From assembly GCF_022865105.1 (NCBI RefSeq), contig NZ_JAKNYM010000002.1, positions 777,501 through 841,500 on the forward strand: a DNA stretch of 64,000 nucleotides, in the 5' to 3' direction. Below the pieces are notes generated by a model. That model made no database searches. It saw nothing but the letters and a program-made list of their open reading frames with translations, and was not told where the DNA came from. Both the position numbers and the translations under genes were made by a program. Source of the stretch: Sphingomicrobium astaxanthinifaciens (GTDB taxonomy: Bacteria > Pseudomonadota > Alphaproteobacteria > Sphingomonadales > Sphingomonadaceae). Positions 59,846 through 64,000 of this stretch are shown here, one piece after another (within the stretch, counting starts at the first letter, position 1; every line of letters begins with the position of its first letter).

Positions 59846-61900
59846 ATGAGCGATCCCATCAGCACCGAAGACCATGGCCCGGTCCGCATCATCTGGTCGG
59901 ACAACCCGCCCGTGAACGCATTGGGCGCGGCGGTGCGGCAGGGCCTCGTGCGCGAGATCGAGGCGGCCGAGGCCGATGACGCCGTCGAGGCGGTGGTTAT
60001 CGCCTGCAAGGGGCGCACCTTCTTCGCCGGCGCCGACATTTCGGAATTCGGCAAGCCCCCGGTGATGCCGTGGCTGCCCACCGTCGTCGACCGCATCGAG
60101 GCGTGCGAGAAGCCCGTCGTCGCGGCGATCCACGGCACCGCGCTGGGCGGTGGCTGCGAGGTCGCGCTCGGCTGCCACTATCGCGTCGCGCTCCCCTCGG
60201 CCAAGCTCGGCTTCCCCGAGGTCAATCTCGGCCTCCTGCCCGGCGCGGGCGGCACCCAGCGCGGGCCCCGCGTCGCGGGGGTCGAGCTCGCGCTGCAGAT
60301 GGCGGTGACGGGCAAGCCCGTCTCGGCACAGGTCGCCGCCGACGCAGGGCTCGTCAATCGCCTCGTCGAGGGCGACCTCATCGAACATGCGGTGGCCTAT
60401 GCCAACGAAGTGAAGGACACCCGCCCGTTGCCGCGCAGCTCGCAGCGCGACGACCGCCTCCAGGATGTCGACCCCTCGATCTTCGAGGAGTTCAAGAAGA
60501 AGAACGCCAAGCTCTTTCGCGGCGACGTCGCCCCGGCGGCCAACCTCGAGCTGGTCAGGATCGCGACCGAGAAGCCCTATGAGGAAGGCGTCATCGCCGA
60601 GCGCAACAAGTTCATGGAGCTGATGGTTGGCGACCAGGCCAAGGCGCGGCAGTATTTCTTCTTCGCCGAACGCAAGGCGAGCAAGATCGAGGGCGTCTCC
60701 GACGACGTCCAGCCGCGCGAGATCAAGCGCGTCGGGGTCATCGGCGCCGGCACGATGGGCGGCGGCATCTCGATGAACTTCCTCACCGCGGGCATCCCCG
60801 TGACCATCGTCGAGATGAACCAGGAAGCGCTCGACCGCGGCACCGGCATCATGCGCAAGAATTACGACAGCACCGCCAGGAAGGGCCGCATGACGCCCGA
60901 GCAGGTCGAGCAGGCGATGGGGCTGTTGAAGCCTTCGCTGAATTTCGACGACCTCGCCGAATGCGACCTCATCATTGAGGCGGTCTACGAGAATATGGAC
61001 GTCAAGAAGGACATCTTCGGGCGCCTCGACGGCATCGCCAGGAAGGGCGCGATCCTCGCGTCGAACACCAGCTATCTCGACATCAACGAGATCGCCGCGG
61101 CGACCAGCCGGCCGCAGGACGTGCTCGGCCTCCACTTCTTCTCGCCCGCCAACATCATGAAATTGCTCGAGGTGGTGCGCGGCGACAAGACCGCCGATGA
61201 CGTGCTCGTCACCGCGATGGCCATCGCCAAGAAGATCCGCAAGGTCGCGGTCATCGCGGGCGTCTGTTACGGCTTCATCGGCAACCGCATGCTGATCCCG
61301 CGCCAGCTCGAGGCCGAAAAGCTGCTCATGGAAGGCGCCACCCCGCAGCAGGTCGACAAGGTCCATGTCGAGTTCGGCATGCCGATGGGTCCCTTCCAGA
61401 TGGCCGACCTCGCGGGCGTCGACATCGGCTGGCACCGCGATCCTTCCCGCATCGAGAGCATCCGCGACGCGCTCTGCGCGATCGACCGCTGGGGCCAGAA
61501 GAAGGGCGCGGGCTTCTACGACTATGACGAGAACCGCCGCCCGAGCCCGTCGGAGAAGGTGCAGGGCATCATCGACGACTTCGCCAAGCAGAAGGGGATC
61601 GAGAAGCGCGAGATCTCCGACCAGGAAATCATCGAGCGCACGCTCTACACGATGGTCAACGAGGGCGCGAAAATCCTCGAGGAAGGCAAGGCGCAGCGCG
61701 CCTCCGACATCGACGTCGTCTGGGTCTACGGCTACGGCTGGCCCGTCTATCGCGGCGGCCCGATGTACTGGGCCGACAGCGTGGGTGCGGACAAGATCGT
61801 CGAGGGGCTGAAGCGCCAGCAGGAGCGGCTCGGCGACAAGTTCAGCTTCAGCCAACTGCTCCTCGACAAGGCGGAGAAGGGCGAGAAGTTCACCCGCTAG
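59846..61900 (+). CDS. Bifunctional enoyl-CoA hydratase/3-hydroxyacyl-CoA dehydrogenase (FadB/FadJ type)
   Basis: 684 residues, with CGGAGAGAG upstream. N-terminal crotonase domain with the [12 protein letters not shown] oxyanion site and [17 protein letters not shown] catalytic Glu region. From about residue 290 is a 3-hydroxyacyl-CoA dehydrogenase with [12 protein letters not shown] and catalytic [15 protein letters not shown]. It performs the middle two steps of beta-oxidation. A thiolase is not in the window. A strong terminator follows. Confidence 0.94.
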   Translation: MSDPISTEDHGPVRIIWSDNPPVNALGAAVRQGLVREIEAAEADDAVEAVVIACKGRTFFAGADISEFGKPPVMPWLPTVVDRIEACEKPVVAAIHGTALGGGCEVALGCHYRVALPSAKLGFPEVNLGLLPGAGGTQRGPRVAGVELALQMAVTGKPVSAQVAADAGLVNRLVEGDLIEHAVAYANEVKDTRPLPRSSQRDDRLQDVDPSIFEEFKKKNAKLFRGDVAPAANLELVRIATEKPYEEGVIAERNKFMELMVGDQAKARQYFFFAERKASKIEGVSDDVQPREIKRVGVIGAGTMGGGISMNFLTAGIPVTIVEMNQEALDRGTGIMRKNYDSTARKGRMTPEQVEQAMGLLKPSLNFDDLAECDLIIEAVYENMDVKKDIFGRLDGIARKGAILASNTSYLDINEIAAATSRPQDVLGLHFFSPANIMKLLEVVRGDKTADDVLVTAMAIAKKIRKVAVIAGVCYGFIGNRMLIPRQLEAEKLLMEGATPQQVDKVHVEFGMPMGPFQMADLAGVDIGWHRDPSRIESIRDALCAIDRWGQKKGAGFYDYDENRRPSPSEKVQGIIDDFAKQKGIEKREISDQEIIERTLYTMVNEGAKILEEGKAQRASDIDVVWVYGYGWPVYRGGPMYWADSVGADKIVEGLKRQQERLGDKFSFSQLLLDKAEKGEKFTR

Positions 61901-61920
61901 GCGGGCTGTCCTGAAGAAAA

Positions 61921-61956
61921 GGGCCGCTGTCACCCCGTCGTGGCGGCGGCCTTTTT
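61921..61956 (+). terminator. Terminator of the acyl-CoA operon
   Basis: A 12-bp stem (61922-61933 with 61940-61951, two G-U pairs) and six-base loop, followed by TTTTT. Confidence 0.9.
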
Positions 61957-62013
61957 CGTTGAACAAGGGCGGCGCGCGTGCCAGCGTCCGCCAAACGCAT
62001 TTCCGGGGGGACC

Positions 62014-62559
62014 ATGCAAAAGCCGCTGCACCGCTATTCCACGCTCGCCGCCTTCTGGCACTGGCTCGCCGCCGCGCTGGTGATCGGCCAGTTCACCACC
62101 GGCTGGCTGTTCCACAAGGTGTATGAGAAGGGCACCCCCGAGCGGCTCGAATGGTTCAGCTGGCACAAGACCATCGGCGCGGCGCTGATCGTCGTCGTCC
62201 TCCTGCGCCTGCTCACCCGCTTCTTCGTCGCCGCCCCCAAGCAGCCACCGCGGCTGCCCGGCTGGCAACGCGTCGCGGCGGGGGTGAGCCACTTCCTCCT
62301 CTATGTCTTCCTCGTCGCCATCCCGCTCGGCGGGCTGATGGCGGTGTCCGACGGCACCAGCTGGGTCGAACTCAAGTTCGGGCTCGCCTTTCCCGCCGTG
62401 CCGGGGGTGACCGAGGCGGTCGCCGACTGGGCGGGCGATGCGCACGAGACCTATGTCTGGGCCTTCGCCGCCCTGCTCGGGGTGCACCTGCTCGCAGCGG
62501 CCTATCACCAGAGCCGCCGCGACAGCGCCGCGGGTCGGATGCCCCCCTTCTCGCGCTAG
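62014..62559 (+). CDS. Cytochrome b561
   Basis: 181 residues from the ATG at 62014 after GGGGGG. Four membrane helices with His16 (FWHWLAA), His51 (WHKTIGA), His144 and His158 as the likely heme ligands of a diheme b561. It would shuttle electrons from quinol to a periplasmic or redox acceptor; E. coli CybB oxidises superoxide with ubiquinone. Single gene, no obvious partner. Confidence 0.87.
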   Translation: MQKPLHRYSTLAAFWHWLAAALVIGQFTTGWLFHKVYEKGTPERLEWFSWHKTIGAALIVVVLLRLLTRFFVAAPKQPPRLPGWQRVAAGVSHFLLYVFLVAIPLGGLMAVSDGTSWVELKFGLAFPAVPGVTEAVADWAGDAHETYVWAFAALLGVHLLAAAYHQSRRDSAAGRMPPFSR

Positions 62560-62633
62560 TCGCCGCACGAGGGCTAGGCGGGGGCGCGCTTTTCGGCTAG
62601 GGGGCCGCCAAACCTCTAGCCGGACAAGATAAT

Positions 62634-64000
62634 ATGCAACTTCGCAACGTGGCGATCATCGCCCACGTCGACCATGGCAAGACAACGCTCGTCGACCAGC
62701 TCTTCCGCCAGTCGGGCACCTTCCGCGAGAACCAGCGCGTCGAGGAACGCGCGATGGATTCGAACGATCTCGAGAAGGAACGCGGGATCACCATCCTCGC
62801 CAAGTGCACCTCGATCGTCTGGGAAGGCGAGGGGCGCGAGCCGGTGCGGATCAACATCGTCGACACCCCCGGCCACGCCGACTTCGGCGCCGAGGTGGAG
62901 CGCATCCTCTCGATGGTCGACGGGGTGATCCTGCTCGTCGACGCCGCCGAGGGGCCGATGCCGCAGACCAAGTTCGTCTGCCAGAAGGCGCTCGGGCTCG
63001 GCCTCAGGCCGATCGTCGTCGTCAACAAGATCGACCGTCCCGACGCGCGCGAGGCCGAGGTGCTCGACGAGGTGTTTGAGCTGTTCCTGACGCTCGACGC
63101 CAATGACGAGCAGCTCGACTTCCCCGCACTCTACGCCTCGGGCCGTTCGGGCTATGCCTCGAAGGACCCGACCGCGCGCGAGGGTGACCTCCAGCCGCTG
63201 TTCGAGACCATCGTCGACCATGTCCCGGCGCCCGGGCTCGATCCCGACGCCGAGTTCAAGATGCTCGCCACGCTGCTCGACCGCGACAACTTCCTCGGGC
63301 GCATCCTCACCGGGCGCATCGAGCAGGGCAGCTTGAAGGTCGGCGATCCCGTGCGCGCGATCGACGTCAACGGCAACAAGGTCGAGGACGCGCGCATCTC
63401 CAAGCTGTTCGCCTTCCAGGGGCTCGAGCGCGTGCCGGTCGAGAGCGCCAAGGCGGGCGACATCGTCGCCATCGCCGGCCTCATGACCGCGACCGTGTCG
63501 AACACCATCGGCACCCCGACCATCACCGAGCCGGTCCCGGCCAGCGAGATCGACCCGCCGACGCTGAGCATGACCTTCGCGGTCAACGACAGCCCGTTTG
63601 CGGGCCAGGACGGCGACAAGGTGCAGAGCCGCGTGATCCGCGAACGGCTCGAGCGCGAGGCCGAGACCAATGTCGCGATCCGCGTGTCCGAAAGCGCCGA
63701 CAAGGACGCCTTCGAGGTCGCCGGCCGCGGCGAACTCCAATTGGGCGTGCTCATCGAGAACATGCGCCGCGAGGGGTTCGAACTGTCTATCAGCCGCCCG
63801 CGCGTGCTGCTGCGCGACGGCCCCGACGGGCGCGAGGAGCCCTATGAGACCGTCGTCGTCGACGTCGATGACGAATATTCGGGCACGGTCGTCGAGAAGA
63901 TGGCGATGCGCAAGGCCGAGATGACCGACATGCGTCCCTCGGGGCAGGGCAAGACCCGGCTGACCTTCTCGGCCCCCTCGCGCGGGCTGATCGGCTATCA
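62634..64000 (+). CDS. typA: GTPase TypA/BipA, 5' part
   Basis: The first 455 codons of a gene of about 605; it runs off the window end. Starts [23 protein letters not shown], with P-loop [26 protein letters not shown] and the EF-G-like later domains. It binds the ribosome and helps assembly and stress or cold adaptation. No stop occurs up to the window edge. Composition is ordinary. Confidence 0.96.
   Translation, partial: MQLRNVAIIAHVDHGKTTLVDQLFRQSGTFRENQRVEERAMDSNDLEKERGITILAKCTSIVWEGEGREPVRINIVDTPGHADFGAEVERILSMVDGVILLVDAAEGPMPQTKFVCQKALGLGLRPIVVVNKIDRPDAREAEVLDEVFELFLTLDANDEQLDFPALYASGRSGYASKDPTAREGDLQPLFETIVDHVPAPGLDPDAEFKMLATLLDRDNFLGRILTGRIEQGSLKVGDPVRAIDVNGNKVEDARISKLFAFQGLERVPVESAKAGDIVAIAGLMTATVSNTIGTPTITEPVPASEIDPPTLSMTFAVNDSPFAGQDGDKVQSRVIRERLEREAETNVAIRVSESADKDAFEVAGRGELQLGVLIENMRREGFELSISRPRVLLRDGPDGREEPYETVVVDVDDEYSGTVVEKMAMRKAEMTDMRPSGQGKTRLTFSAPSRGLIGY

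Overview
The window is GC-rich chromosomal DNA with almost no room between genes. It looks like an alphaproteobacterium, most likely of the Sphingomonadales. The supporting signs are the cell-cycle regulator CtrA with TTAA-type motifs upstream, a CIRCE-controlled groESL operon, a methionine synthase split into two genes behind an ArsR-methyltransferase regulator, a ribosomal protein S5 with a long Arg-Gly-rich N-terminal extension, and the general gene order. I see no prophage, insertion sequence, CRISPR array or plasmid functions. The species call is inference.

Layout. 1-6.3 kb: the end of a dihydrolipoyl dehydrogenase gene, a PepSY membrane protein, a lipoprotein serine hydrolase preceded by a perfect AT-rich inverted repeat, SppA (reverse) and a MATE transporter. 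6.3-9.2 kb: groES-groEL with promoter and CIRCE, then two small reverse-strand lipoprotein genes, one with a textbook terminator. 9.2-16.7 kb: a tightly overlapping methionine operon (regulator, metF, split metH) followed by dsbD. 16.8-24.6 kb: a PAP2-type membrane enzyme, an amidohydrolase, threonine dehydratase, the N-degron transferase Bpt, ctrA, an rluA-type/arfB/msrC overlapping trio and a universal stress protein.

24.7-31 kb: pyruvate dehydrogenase E2, an unusual helix-turn-helix/hot-dog thioesterase fusion, two membrane proteins, a second dihydrolipoyl dehydrogenase, an exported GH24-type lysozyme and two lipoproteins. 31.3-48.2 kb: the translation block. rpsL-rpsG-fusA-tuf ends in a strong terminator. 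The S10-spc block then runs from rpsJ to secY-adk, but the usual rpsM-rpsK-rpoA-rplQ does not follow.

48.2-54.5 kb: assorted single genes (an SRPBCC-like protein, DHFR, an FAD-linked oxidase, several uncharacterised proteins, tRNA-Arg, purS-purQ, a hot-dog protein). 54.5-61.9 kb: a fatty acyl-CoA degradation cluster, with two acyl-CoA dehydrogenases on the reverse strand and, divergently, a third acyl-CoA dehydrogenase, a 40-residue coupled membrane peptide, two short-chain dehydrogenases and a FadB/FadJ-type bifunctional enzyme. The window closes with cytochrome b561 and the first three quarters of typA/bipA.

The most unusual items are the thioesterase fusion, whose N-terminal 70 codons have a base composition quite unlike everything around them, and the 40-residue membrane peptide at 58154-58276, coupled at both ends.
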